DNA of 64,000 bases. Origin: a candidate division LCP-89 bacterium. GTDB taxonomy: Bacteria > Electryoneota > B3-LCP. A model generated the notes under the pieces. It searched no databases, was not told the DNA's origin, and saw only the letters and a program-made list of their open reading frames with translations. The position numbers and the translations under genes are program-made. The stretch is taken from assembly GCA_025774555.1 (NCBI GenBank), contig JALGVT010000002.1:1-64000 (forward strand), in the 5' to 3' direction. Below, one piece after another: positions 48,250 through 56,585 of the stretch (the first letter of the stretch is position 1; every line of letters begins with the position of its first letter).

Positions 48250-48685
48250 TCTGGTATTTCTCAGTTAGTATCTCTTTCAGTTCAGGGGGCATACGGCATG
48301 GCTTGCCCTTTTTATCGGCGAAGCAATGTTCCGTGTAACCTTCGACAATTAGCGCTTGATCACTATCGCGAATTATCCTGTATTCAAATCTGATCCTGAC
48401 GTCTGTAAATTTAGATATAGTTGCATAGACGAAAAGAATATCATCGTATTCTGCGGCTTGGCGATAGCGGCATCCAGCATCGATGACCAGGAGCAGATAG
48501 CCTTCTTTTTCAAGTTCCGAATACGGCTTCCAGAGACTCCTGATCAGTTCAGATCTACATGCTTCAAAATAGATGAAATAGTTGGCGTGATAAACGACGC
48601 CCATCCGATCAGTATCAGCATAACGGACGCGCAAACGCTCAGAATGCCAATTGGTCAAATTAACCGATAACCCGGGATTAATCAT
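48239..48685 (-). CDS. Acyl-CoA thioesterase, YbgC/4HBT family
   Basis: 148 residues, hot-dog fold. VRYADTDRMGVVYHANYFIYFE is the YbgC-type active-site segment with its catalytic Asp; shown here within the limit by its core YADTDRMGVVYHANY. The strand ending ..GYTEHCFADKKGKPCRMP is the usual C-terminal half. YbgC acts on acyl-CoA and is linked to the Tol-Pal system in E. coli, but no tol genes are here. Confidence 0.3.
   Translation of the reverse strand: MINPGLSVNLTNWHSERLRVRYADTDRMGVVYHANYFIYFEACRSELIRSLWKPYSELEKEGYLLLVIDAGCRYRQAAEYDDILFVYATISKFTDVRIRFEYRIIRDSDQALIVEGYTEHCFADKKGKPCRMPPELKEILTEKYQNDA
48239..48685 (-). CDS. Acyl-CoA thioesterase, YbgC/4HBT family
   Basis: 148 residues with the hot-dog fold. 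The YADTDRMGVVYHANY core near residue 23 is the YbgC/4-hydroxybenzoyl-CoA thioesterase active-site segment, with catalytic Asp. GYTEHCFADKKGKPCRMP marks the C-terminal half. It hydrolyses short or aromatic acyl-CoA esters; in E. coli YbgC accompanies Tol-Pal, but no tol genes lie here. Overlaps the response-regulator gene by 11 nt, so the two are probably co-translated. Confidence 0.9.
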   Translation of the reverse strand: MINPGLSVNLTNWHSERLRVRYADTDRMGVVYHANYFIYFEACRSELIRSLWKPYSELEKEGYLLLVIDAGCRYRQAAEYDDILFVYATISKFTDVRIRFEYRIIRDSDQALIVEGYTEHCFADKKGKPCRMPPELKEILTEKYQNDA

Positions 48686-48767
48686 ATTATCTGTGTCTCT
48701 GAAAGATAGACCTGAAGCTCGAAAAAGACAAGTTCTTTCATCTATTGTTTGAGGGCAGGCGGCTTAA

Positions 48768-48808
48768 TAAACAAAGCGGGCACTTTTTCATCAGTCCCGC
48801 TTTTAATG
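48768..48808 (-). terminator. Possible terminator after accA
   Basis: On the minus strand, AGCGGGACTGATGAAAAAGT leads into GCCCGCTTTGTTT. Stem of six pairs with a weak T-run. It would separate accA from the thioesterase gene. Confidence 0.45.
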
Positions 48809-48877
48809 AAATCGATAATATACAATTTCCAAAACCAGCGAAACCGTCTAATTCAGCATAATGGAAACTTGGTAGTT

Positions 48878-49846
48878 TTATGTTTTAACCTGCTCCCATT
48901 GACCGATCCGGAAGTATTTTTCCTGCCTCTCGGGAATTAGACTATCCAGCGGTTTATTCTTCAGTTCATCCAGAGCGGCGATCAGTGTCATTTTAACCGC
49001 TTCAGCAGCCGCGTCAGGATCCCTGTGAGCGCCTCCGAGTGGTTCTTCGATTACTTCATCCACCAGACCGAGTTTGTGTAGATCCCCGGCGGTAATTTTC
49101 ATCGCTTCGGCAGCTTTTGGCGCCTGAGCTGCGTCCCGGTAGAGGATTGACGCACAGCCCTCGGGCGAGATGACAGAATAAATCGAATTCTCAAACATGA
49201 ATATTCTATCAGCAATCCCAATTGCCAGCGCTCCGCCCGATCCGCCCTCTCCTATGACGAAGGCGATGAAAGGAACAGGGAGCTTTGCCATAGTCATAAG
49301 GTTCACCGCTATCGCTTCAGCTTGACCGCGCTCTTCAGCTCCCAATCCGGGATAAGCTCCCGGTGTGTCGATCAACGAAACAATCGGTCGCCCGAAACGT
49401 GCCGCCAACTGCATCAGCCGATTCGCTTTACGATAACCTTCAGGGTTTGGCATTCCGAAGTTCCGGTACAGTTTGTCCTTGGTCCCGCGGCCCTTTTGAT
49501 GAGCAACAAGAACAACCGGTCTGTCCTCTATCTTTCCTAAACCGGCTATAATCGCCGGATCATCGGCAAAGGCTCTATCACCGTGCAACTCGACGAAATC
49601 TGTCATGATTCGGTTGATATAATCCAGACTATAGGGACGATCCGGATGCCGCGCCACCTGAGCGCGCTGCCAACGTGTCAGAGAAGAATAGATATCTTTC
49701 TTGAGCTTGTCAGCTTTCTTTTCCAGACGGGCGATGTCATCTTCAAGCTCGATCTCGCTGCTGCCGGAAATTATCTTCATCTCCTCGATCTTTTTTTCCA
49801 GCTCTATGATGGGTTTCTCGAAATCCAATGCGAAACGTTCATTCAT
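48878..49846 (-). CDS. accA: Acetyl-CoA carboxylase carboxyltransferase subunit alpha
   Basis: 322 residues, normal length. It forms the carboxyltransferase with AccD and makes malonyl-CoA for fatty-acid synthesis. Landmarks: an N-terminal helical region (LDFEKPIIELEKKIEEMK), YTLDYI-like YSLDYINRIMTDFVELHGDR, PIVSLIDTPGAYPGLGAEERGQ, VIGEGGSGGALAIGIADR and SPEGCASILYRD. accD is not adjacent. It lies downstream of the glycosyltransferase genes on the same strand. Confidence 0.96.
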   Translation of the reverse strand: MNERFALDFEKPIIELEKKIEEMKIISGSSEIELEDDIARLEKKADKLKKDIYSSLTRWQRAQVARHPDRPYSLDYINRIMTDFVELHGDRAFADDPAIIAGLGKIEDRPVVLVAHQKGRGTKDKLYRNFGMPNPEGYRKANRLMQLAARFGRPIVSLIDTPGAYPGLGAEERGQAEAIAVNLMTMAKLPVPFIAFVIGEGGSGGALAIGIADRIFMFENSIYSVISPEGCASILYRDAAQAPKAAEAMKITAGDLHKLGLVDEVIEEPLGGAHRDPDAAAEAVKMTLIAALDELKNKPLDSLIPERQEKYFRIGQWEQVKT

Positions 49847-49870
49847 AGCGTACCTTTTGGAATGGGATTA

Positions 49871-51484
49871 TTACTGCTGCTTACTAACTGAAGATAATTG
49901 TAGATGCAGCAAGGATAATTCTTCCTGTCCGTGCCGCTTCTGAGTAGGCGCTATCTTAAAATTCAGGCGGCGGTTTTGCAGTGATTGAATTAATTCTATG
50001 ATATTTTCGTAGGGAATATCTTCAGTGGAAAAGATCAGTTCATGAACGTTTTCCGTCTCGATGATCCTGTCGAGTTCACGCACGTTCCCTATGACCGGGA
50101 TTCCTTCGATAATTTTGCCGATACAATCCTCGCCCAAATCGATAAATCCCACCGGTTCAGTATCACTTGCAGGATCGTCACCGAGCTGTTTACCGATCCT
50201 GCGCCCCAGATCATTGGTGCCGATAATCAAAGCTCTGCGCTGGATGATGCTGCGGGCTTTTTTAGACGGCTTCCTGCGAATAATGTCTCGCAGCAGAATT
50301 CGCCAGGCAGGCATCGAAAGCATCATTAGAGCGCTGAACCAGAGGACCACAAACCTCGAGAACGCCCACTGCTGGAAGAAATATGTGAATGCCGCAGCGC
50401 CAAATGCTGCTGTCATCGCTGTGTACAGGGATAATCTGCCGGAGAACTTCTTCGTTCGGTAGATGCCGAAATATAACCCGCCAATAATGTAGAAGAGCGA
50501 ATAAATCCCATTGACCAGCCAGATGGTGGAATCGTAATCTGGCGCGCTGAACCGTATCCACCTGCCAAGAAAAATATACACATTTAAAAGAGCTATATCG
50601 ACGACCGGCATGGCAACGAACGCCAGAATAGCGATGATTTTCACTTCAATACGCTGAAACCAGAATCCCAATCCAATGATTCCAGCGGCGATTTTTGAAA
50701 CATTGCCTCGCATATTCTTAGCCACAAAAAGACGCATCGCTTCCCGGAAATGAAAGCGGTGGTCGATGTCGGATCGGCGAGTACTTTCGCCCTTGAAATG
50801 AACAATAAGCGTGTCTGGATGGTAAATGATCCGATACCCTTTTCTCTTAATACGATAGCAGAGATCAAGGTCTTCGCCATACATGAAATAGTCGCCGTCA
50901 AAACCGCCCAGTTCATCCAGAAGCTGACGCTTCACCATCATGCAGGATCCTGAGAGCGCATCGACGTCCTGCTCCCTGTCGCGATCAAGATATGTCAAAA
51001 GATACCGGCTGAAGAACGAGCTTTTGGGGAAAAGCGTAGAGAGCCCCGAAAGATAGCTGAAAGCCGCCCAGGGAGTTGGAAAACCCCGCATGCTGCGAGG
51101 TTCAAACCGTCCGTCCGGCAGCAGTATTTTAGGTCCAATCGCGCCGACGTCATCGGTTTTATTCAAACGCGCCAACATCAATTCAAGTGTATCCTCCTGA
51201 ACGAAGGAATCGGGATTCAGGATCAATACAGCTTCACCATCCGCCAGTTTAAACGCCTGATTATTGGCTTTTGCAAAGCCAACGTTTTCAATATTTTCAA
51301 TGAGGGTCACTTGCGGATAGCGAGTCCTGACCATCTCCGCTGAATCGTCTGCTGAAGCATTGTCCACAACAATGACCTGCACCTGCAGGTTTTTCATGGC
51401 GCGAAAGACCGATTGCAGGCAATGATCCAGAAAGGGTCGTACATTGTAATTCACAATGACAACGGTTATGTCGACCCCGGACAT
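49871..51484 (-). CDS. GT2 glycosyltransferase fused to a membrane and Rossmann region
   Basis: 537 residues in three parts. Residues 1-~265 are a rhamnosyltransferase-like GT2 domain: TVVIVNYNVRPFLDHCL, VVDNASADDSAEMV, LNPDSFV (metal DXD region) and FFMYGEDLDLCYRI-like YFMYGEDLDLCYRIKRKGY. Residues ~270-405 hold about five membrane helices. Residues ~415-520 (RALIIGTNDLGRRIGKQL ... VPVIGNVRELD-like IPVIGNVRELDRIIE) form a Rossmann/CoA-binding-like domain, as found before the catalytic part of polyprenyl-phosphate sugar transferases such as WbaP/WcaJ. The transferase part itself is missing. Probably assembles a surface polysaccharide on the membrane. Confidence 0.87.
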   Translation of the reverse strand: MSGVDITVVIVNYNVRPFLDHCLQSVFRAMKNLQVQVIVVDNASADDSAEMVRTRYPQVTLIENIENVGFAKANNQAFKLADGEAVLILNPDSFVQEDTLELMLARLNKTDDVGAIGPKILLPDGRFEPRSMRGFPTPWAAFSYLSGLSTLFPKSSFFSRYLLTYLDRDREQDVDALSGSCMMVKRQLLDELGGFDGDYFMYGEDLDLCYRIKRKGYRIIYHPDTLIVHFKGESTRRSDIDHRFHFREAMRLFVAKNMRGNVSKIAAGIIGLGFWFQRIEVKIIAILAFVAMPVVDIALLNVYIFLGRWIRFSAPDYDSTIWLVNGIYSLFYIIGGLYFGIYRTKKFSGRLSLYTAMTAAFGAAAFTYFFQQWAFSRFVVLWFSALMMLSMPAWRILLRDIIRRKPSKKARSIIQRRALIIGTNDLGRRIGKQLGDDPASDTEPVGFIDLGEDCIGKIIEGIPVIGNVRELDRIIETENVHELIFSTEDIPYENIIELIQSLQNRRLNFKIAPTQKRHGQEELSLLHLQLSSVSKQQ

Positions 51485-51487
51485 GAT

Positions 51488-52228
51488 CTATAATATCCCT
51501 AATAACTGTTTGATTTTCAGCATCCAGACCATCCAGATTGCTTCACGGACGATCTCCGATGACATCTTGGATTTGCCGCCCACTCTATCTGTAAATACGA
51601 TCGGAATTTCCTTGATCTTAAAACCCTTCTTCCATACCCGGAAACTCATCTCAATCTGGAATGAGTAACCGTTGGAATGGACTTTATCGAGGTTTATGGT
51701 TTCCAGCACCTTCCTGCGGAAGCATTTAAAGCCGCCTGTCGGGTCTTTCACCGGAAGACCTGTGATCATCCTGGTATAGAAAGAAGCTCCATAGGATAAT
51801 AGAAGTCTGCTCAAGGGCCAATTAATGACATTGACGCCATTGACGTAACGGGAACCTAAAACGAGGTCATACTCCTGTATTGTTTCGAGGAATTTCGGGA
51901 GCACTTGCGGATCATGAGAGAAATCAGCGTCCATCTCTATAATGTACTCATAATCCCTCTCTAAGGCATACTTAAATCCATCTACGTAAGCGGTTCCCAG
52001 ACCCATTTTCCCCGCTCGCTCCAGGATATGAATTCTACTGCCGTTTTCTGCCTGCATTTTCTTTACAGCCTCGGCGGTCCCGTCTGGAGAATTATCGTCC
52101 ACGACCAGAATGTCCAGTCTGTCATCCTGCTTGAGGGCTTCAGAGATGATCTTGTCTATATTTTCGATCTCGTTGTATGTTGGAATGACTACTAATGCCC
52201 TGCCTGCCTTAGCAGTGGAATTCATCAA
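51488..52228 (-). CDS. Polyprenol-phosphate mannose synthase-like GT2
   Basis: 246 residues, DPM1-type. VVIPTYNEIENIDKII and ILVVDDNSPDGTAE are the nucleotide-sugar site; MDADFSHDPQVLPKFL the metal-binding DAD motif; LVLGSRYVNGV and KDPTGGFKCFRR are family landmarks. It lacks the C-terminal membrane helices of some relatives. It makes a polyprenyl-phosphate hexose that a DUF2723-type enzyme (57638-60565) could use as donor. It overlaps rfbD by 4 nt. Confidence 0.92.
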   Translation of the reverse strand: MMNSTAKAGRALVVIPTYNEIENIDKIISEALKQDDRLDILVVDDNSPDGTAEAVKKMQAENGSRIHILERAGKMGLGTAYVDGFKYALERDYEYIIEMDADFSHDPQVLPKFLETIQEYDLVLGSRYVNGVNVINWPLSRLLLSYGASFYTRMITGLPVKDPTGGFKCFRRKVLETINLDKVHSNGYSFQIEMSFRVWKKGFKIKEIPIVFTDRVGGKSKMSSEIVREAIWMVWMLKIKQLLGIL

Positions 52229-53220
52229 TTATCACCTCCCAGCGCAGTCTGAAGTTGTTCGAGTTGCTGCTGATATATTTTCAAACCATCGACAATATTA
52301 CAGGGATGGAATGCAATTTCCTTATTGATCTTATCCAGACGGAAAGTTGAATCTTCCGGTCTGGGCGCTTTCTGATTCAGCGACGCAGTTTTCATCGGGC
52401 TGATCCGGTCTGGATCTTCACCGAATTGAACTGCAATCTTTCTCGCAAAATCATAACGGCTGATCGATTCGCTGCCGGAAATATGATATATCCCCTTTTT
52501 GCGTAACTGGATTATGCGGCAGATACCTTCCGCTAAATCGTCGGCGAGCGTTGGATTGCCGATCTGATCGTCAACGATTGAAAGGTTTTCGCCTTCCGTC
52601 AGCTTGTTCCTGATGAAATCGACAAAGTTAGGGCGAATCTGAGGCGCCACGCCGTATAGTATCTGCGTTCTTGCTATGGCATATTCAATGTCACTGCCGC
52701 GTAGAGAGTTTTCCGCGGCTAACTTTGATTTGCCGTAAAAGCCGAGCGGACTGGTTATATCGGATTCGCTGTAAGGTGGATTCTTACCGTTGAAAACGTA
52801 ATCCGTTGATACCTGCACAAGAAAAGCGCCTGTTTTATTCGCAGCGCGTATCAAGTGTTCCACTGCCAGAACGTTGACACGCCAGCAGAGATCTTTTTCT
52901 TCTTCACAGAGATCTACTCCCGTCAAAGCAGCCGTATTGACGATAAACCTGGGCTGAATTTCAAGGATGGCGTCGATCAGTTCGCTGCCCTCGGTAATAT
53001 CCAGAGTATGATACTGGAAATCAGGTCCTTTTAGATGAGTATCCGGTTGAAGATCAATACCGATGATTGTGTTATGCGGACTAAGGAGCTGGTGAAGCTT
53101 CTGCCCCAGCAATCCGTTGCATCCGGTAATGACGATTCGTTCAGAATACGGAATAAACTTCTGCAATACATCGTCAGCAAACATAGTGGCTCCAAAACTT
53201 TTCCAAACTGCCTGACCCAT
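52225..53220 (-). CDS. rfbD: dTDP-4-dehydrorhamnose reductase (RmlD/RfbD)
   Basis: 331 residues. Short-chain dehydrogenase: ITGCNGLLGQKLHQLL (NADPH loop near residue 31), TAALTGVDLCEEEKD, STDYVFNGKNPPYSE and YGKSKLAAE (catalytic Tyr/Lys), all typical for RmlD, which makes dTDP-L-rhamnose. The first ~28 residues precede the Rossmann fold and are unusual; the ATG at 53220 has AAAGGA before it. Other rml genes are not present, so the partner genes lie elsewhere. Confidence 0.88.
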   Translation of the reverse strand: MGQAVWKSFGATMFADDVLQKFIPYSERIVITGCNGLLGQKLHQLLSPHNTIIGIDLQPDTHLKGPDFQYHTLDITEGSELIDAILEIQPRFIVNTAALTGVDLCEEEKDLCWRVNVLAVEHLIRAANKTGAFLVQVSTDYVFNGKNPPYSESDITSPLGFYGKSKLAAENSLRGSDIEYAIARTQILYGVAPQIRPNFVDFIRNKLTEGENLSIVDDQIGNPTLADDLAEGICRIIQLRKKGIYHISGSESISRYDFARKIAVQFGEDPDRISPMKTASLNQKAPRPEDSTFRLDKINKEIAFHPCNIVDGLKIYQQQLEQLQTALGGDN

Positions 53221-53249
53221 TTCATCCTTTCACACGAGTATCCATTCTA

Positions 53250-53711
53250 TTAAAGCCGGCTGCCTTTGCGGCGGAATTCTTCCAACTTCGCATGAATGGC
53301 GGGGTTATCGACTGCCAGAAAACGCGCCGCGAGGCAGGCTGCGTTGATTGCTCCGGCTTTGCCGATGGAGGTTACTCCTACCGGGACTCCAGCAGGCATC
53401 TGCACGCTGGAGAGCAGCGCGTCCAGTCCGTTAAGTGAAGCCGCCAACGGAATGGCGATAACGGGCAGTAAGCTGTGAGCCGCGCAGGCGCCAGCGAGAT
53501 GCGCCGCCATTCCCGCGGCTGCCACAATCAGCGCATAGCCTTCATCGGCGGCGTTCCGCGCCAGTTCTGCCGTAGCGTCGGGATTGCGATGCGCCGAACT
53601 GATTTTCCAATCTGCTTCAATCCCGAAAAACTCGAGATAGGATTTCATGTGGGATAGCGTCTCTTCATCCGATTTGCTTCCCATAACGATCAGTATTTTT
53701 GGATTAGTCAT
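53250..53711 (-). CDS. purE: N5-carboxyaminoimidazole ribonucleotide mutase
   Basis: 153 residues, class I PurE. It shifts the carboxyl group of N5-CAIR to CAIR in purine synthesis. ILIVMGSKSDEETLSHM, ISSAHRNPDAT (catalytic His) and AAAGMAAHLAGACAAHS are the family motifs. No purK is near. Confidence 0.95.
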   Translation of the reverse strand: MTNPKILIVMGSKSDEETLSHMKSYLEFFGIEADWKISSAHRNPDATAELARNAADEGYALIVAAAGMAAHLAGACAAHSLLPVIAIPLAASLNGLDALLSSVQMPAGVPVGVTSIGKAGAINAACLAARFLAVDNPAIHAKLEEFRRKGSRL

Positions 53712-53720
53712 AGTTTTTAT

Positions 53721-54779
53721 TTAGTAATTAGATTCATCGCCTGGGATTCTTAGTGTTTTAAGGATCACTTCCATTTGTTTTACGTAGGGTTCTTTAACGT
53801 CACCTGGATTATAAGCTTCGCCTTCAAGGTAATAGACCCGGTGATCTACAGGGCAGAAGAAAACCTGACAGAAGAAGGGCCCGCCTCCCTGTGGACCGAT
53901 AGTTTCCCAGAGTCCGCGCATTTCGATACCAGGATAGCCGGCGATAATCTTCTCATTGAAAATCAAATAATCCGGGTTAAAAAGCACCGGATCGGCGAAT
54001 TGCGCGGCTAATTCAGACCATTTATCGACAACCCATGCAGAATCGAGCGGATTCTCTTCAAGAGGTTGTGAACGGTAGAGAGTAATCCACCTGCCCGGCG
54101 CAGATCGCTTAAGACGCAGCCAGCCCGCTTCAGGTTCTTCCCTGACCAGCGCGTAGTCATGAGGAATACGCAGATCGAAGCCATATCGTTCCCTGATATC
54201 CTTAGCGAGACTTTTCTGTTCGTATTTTCGGAATAGTTTAGCGAAGACCAGTTCTTCGCGAAGTTGATTAAAAATATCAAACAGGGATTCCGATTCGGAA
54301 GTCAAACGATCGACCAGTGACTGGACGTCCGGGGTCACGATAATCAGCATCTGCTGTCCGCGAGCCCATTCGTTCTTTTTATTAAATATATAGTAATCTC
54401 CGCGGACAATTCCTTCCGATATTTCAGGAGACAGCATGTTCGTTATCAACTGCGATACAGCGCCGCTGTCGTCGAGAACTCCAACGAGGAGAAGAAACCG
54501 CTGAGTCTGCAGCCTTTCGAGGTCATCAAATCCGCCGAAGATGGGGATGAAGCGTCTTTCCGGCTGAGGCGTGTCAACTATAGGACAGAACGTATCAAGC
54601 AATGGCGCTTCGATTCTTCCCCGCAGTTCACTGTCGATTAAGATAGCAAGTTCATTCTCAGCGCCGATATTCGACGGTTTGAAAGAGCAACTGGAATAAA
54701 CCCCTGCTAACAGTATCGAAAGTATAGCCAGCGAAAACCTTTTATAAAGCTGCAATTCTGATCTTTTGATAGAAATCAA
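53721..54779 (-). CDS. DUF4837 lipoprotein
   Basis: 352 residues with a lipobox (AGVYSSC, lipidated Cys31). TPQPERRF near residue 72, TPDVQSLV, RYGFDLRIPHDYALV and the closing PQGGGPFFCQVFFCPVDH with YYLEGEAYNPGDVKEPYVKQ follow the DUF4837 pattern, a family of unknown function found mainly in Bacteroidota and relatives. Two moieties of similar design seem to be present. Located in the envelope by the lipid anchor. Confidence 0.85.
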   Translation of the reverse strand: MISIKRSELQLYKRFSLAILSILLAGVYSSCSFKPSNIGAENELAILIDSELRGRIEAPLLDTFCPIVDTPQPERRFIPIFGGFDDLERLQTQRFLLLVGVLDDSGAVSQLITNMLSPEISEGIVRGDYYIFNKKNEWARGQQMLIIVTPDVQSLVDRLTSESESLFDIFNQLREELVFAKLFRKYEQKSLAKDIRERYGFDLRIPHDYALVREEPEAGWLRLKRSAPGRWITLYRSQPLEENPLDSAWVVDKWSELAAQFADPVLFNPDYLIFNEKIIAGYPGIEMRGLWETIGPQGGGPFFCQVFFCPVDHRVYYLEGEAYNPGDVKEPYVKQMEVILKTLRIPGDESNY

Positions 54780-54790
54780 AATACCTCCAC

Positions 54791-55747
54791 TTAAGACTCT
54801 TCAAAAATATACAGTACGGATGAAGCGCTTTCAATTCGACCTCCCAAAATGAAAGAGGCGGTACCGACAAGTAGTCCTCTGAAGGCTAATATAGTTCTTT
54901 TTAGCCCGGAAGTCCAGCATAATTCTGAGAGTAAGGCATGGTAAAAGGGGTCAAACGGCATCGGGTAGGCGGTACGGAGTGAGAATCCTTTCGGTTGGAA
55001 TAGAGCCTGAAGATCGCTTTTTCTGAAGTGGTAAAGGTGTCTGGGCGCGTCCCACGCCACCCATCGTTCTTTATAGAACTTTGCATCCAGTGAAACCGGG
55101 TTTGGCACTGCTAATGCAATACTGCCACCCGGCTTAAGAGCCCGCACGAGATTATCAACCGCCTCATTCAACGCGGGCAGATGCTCGAGGGAATGCCACA
55201 AGGTAATTAAATCGTATTTGTTTCCCTCCAATTTAGCGTCAGCCGGATCTCCAATGATGACTTCACAGCCCCATGATCGGGCTTTTTCTGCCGCGTCGCT
55301 CTGATATTCTATGCCCGTTGCCGTCCAGCCGCATTTCTGCATATACGCCATGAATTCGCCCGTGCCGCAGCCGACGTCGAGGAGCATTCCACCTTTTCTA
55401 CCACCCGTTGCTTTTACCGCTTTCCAGCGAATAGTGAACCGTCTTACAAAACGAAACAGGCTGCCCAAGAACCCACCTCCGCTCTCACGGTGCGGATCGT
55501 AGTTCTGTGTATCGTAATAACGGGGCAGTTCATCCGGCGCTGGTCGAGGATTCAAGTATAAAAAACCGCAGGAGGAGCAGGTAACAATCCTGAAGTCCTT
55601 CTCCCGCGGTTTAATGTCAGTCCGGACGTCCGGATTTACCAGCCGATCCCGGACTTCAATGAAATTTCCGTAGGAATGCGATCCACATAGCGGGCAGGGG
55701 ATATCCTCAAATCGTGAGGAAGAATCCGCATTGCCGGCTTTAGTCAT
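54791..55747 (-). CDS. SAM-dependent methyltransferase with N-terminal zinc ribbon
   Basis: 318 residues from ATG 55747, which overlaps the end of the barrel gene by 8 nt; an in-frame TTG at 55774 is a weaker start. The N-terminus has two CxxC pairs (CPLCGSHSYG, CSSCGFLYLNPRP), a zinc ribbon common in sugar and lipid C-methyltransferases. The SAM fold has MLLDVGCGTGEFMAYMQ, WTATGIEY and HSLEHLPALNEAVDNL. Substrate unknown; position among glycosyltransferases suggests a glycan or lipid-linked sugar. Confidence 0.88.
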   Translation of the reverse strand: MTKAGNADSSSRFEDIPCPLCGSHSYGNFIEVRDRLVNPDVRTDIKPREKDFRIVTCSSCGFLYLNPRPAPDELPRYYDTQNYDPHRESGGGFLGSLFRFVRRFTIRWKAVKATGGRKGGMLLDVGCGTGEFMAYMQKCGWTATGIEYQSDAAEKARSWGCEVIIGDPADAKLEGNKYDLITLWHSLEHLPALNEAVDNLVRALKPGGSIALAVPNPVSLDAKFYKERWVAWDAPRHLYHFRKSDLQALFQPKGFSLRTAYPMPFDPFYHALLSELCWTSGLKRTILAFRGLLVGTASFILGGRIESASSVLYIFEES

Positions 55748-56555
55748 TCGATTTCCAGTTCGCGACTGGGTCAAAATAGATTCTTAAGCCCACTTCGACG
55801 AAGACGCCGCTTAAATCGACTTCGAAGGAGTCGTATGTGTTAGGCCAGTAAGCGATCTCGCCTTTTTTATAGTCGATATTCGGATCTTCCGAATCCTGTA
55901 CTTCAATGAAGTACTTGAATCTATCGATCGGCGCATAGCGGAATCCACCGGCGATTTTCAGGGATATGGCGTCCGAGAGGAAGAGTTCAGCTCCAGCGCT
56001 GCCCTTAAATCCGAATGAACGACCATGAGCGCCGTAGATCGAGTTGCCGTACTGTACGTCAGCGCCACCCAGCGCCTCCAGATCTAAAGATGCCATGTAG
56101 AAAGCAGGTCCGCCGCCAATGTGAATGTTAAATCTGGATGCGATGTTCCAGTAGTAATGAGCCGCGAAGTAGAGCTCCGTTGCCTGGAAGTACACACGAC
56201 CGTACTGGTCACCCAGAGCGGGATCGGGATTGGTAGCTGTTGCCGTGGCGCTGTCTGTTCCGAAAACGTTGAAACCGACACTCCAGCCGATGTAGTCCTC
56301 TGTTTTGTAAAGGAATGAAATACCGCCTGCAAGAGCGCCTGTCGATTCTGTGAATTCTTTCTGCGAATAGCCGGTAGCCGTTATACCCTCAAACTTTTCC
56401 ACGTAACTATCCGGATCGACGTTGTTCATGTAGAGCCCGTAACCGCCTCGAAATTCGATGCCGTACTGGTGCTCGATGTCTCCGGCAACCGCCAGAGATA
56501 CTGCGCAGATGGTTAGAATGGAAGTTAAACCGATAATCGTTGTAAATGCGCGCAT
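55740..56555 (-). CDS. Outer-membrane beta-barrel protein, unknown role
   Basis: 271 residues from ATG 56555 with AGGAGG upstream. Signal peptide (FTTIIGLTSILTICAVSLAVA) and then alternating amphipathic strands ending in aromatic residues (YGIEFRGGYGLYMNN, GISFLYKTEDYIGWSVGF, ATELYFAAHYYWNI, FNIHIGGGPAFYMA), finishing with SGVFVEVGLRIYFDPVANW. This is the pattern of an 8-10 strand barrel of the porin/OmpW-like kind. Not specific enough to name. Confidence 0.8.
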   Translation of the reverse strand: MRAFTTIIGLTSILTICAVSLAVAGDIEHQYGIEFRGGYGLYMNNVDPDSYVEKFEGITATGYSQKEFTESTGALAGGISFLYKTEDYIGWSVGFNVFGTDSATATATNPDPALGDQYGRVYFQATELYFAAHYYWNIASRFNIHIGGGPAFYMASLDLEALGGADVQYGNSIYGAHGRSFGFKGSAGAELFLSDAISLKIAGGFRYAPIDRFKYFIEVQDSEDPNIDYKKGEIAYWPNTYDSFEVDLSGVFVEVGLRIYFDPVANWKSND

Positions 56556-56585
56556 TTTTCCTCCTGTATAGGGCATTACCCAGAA

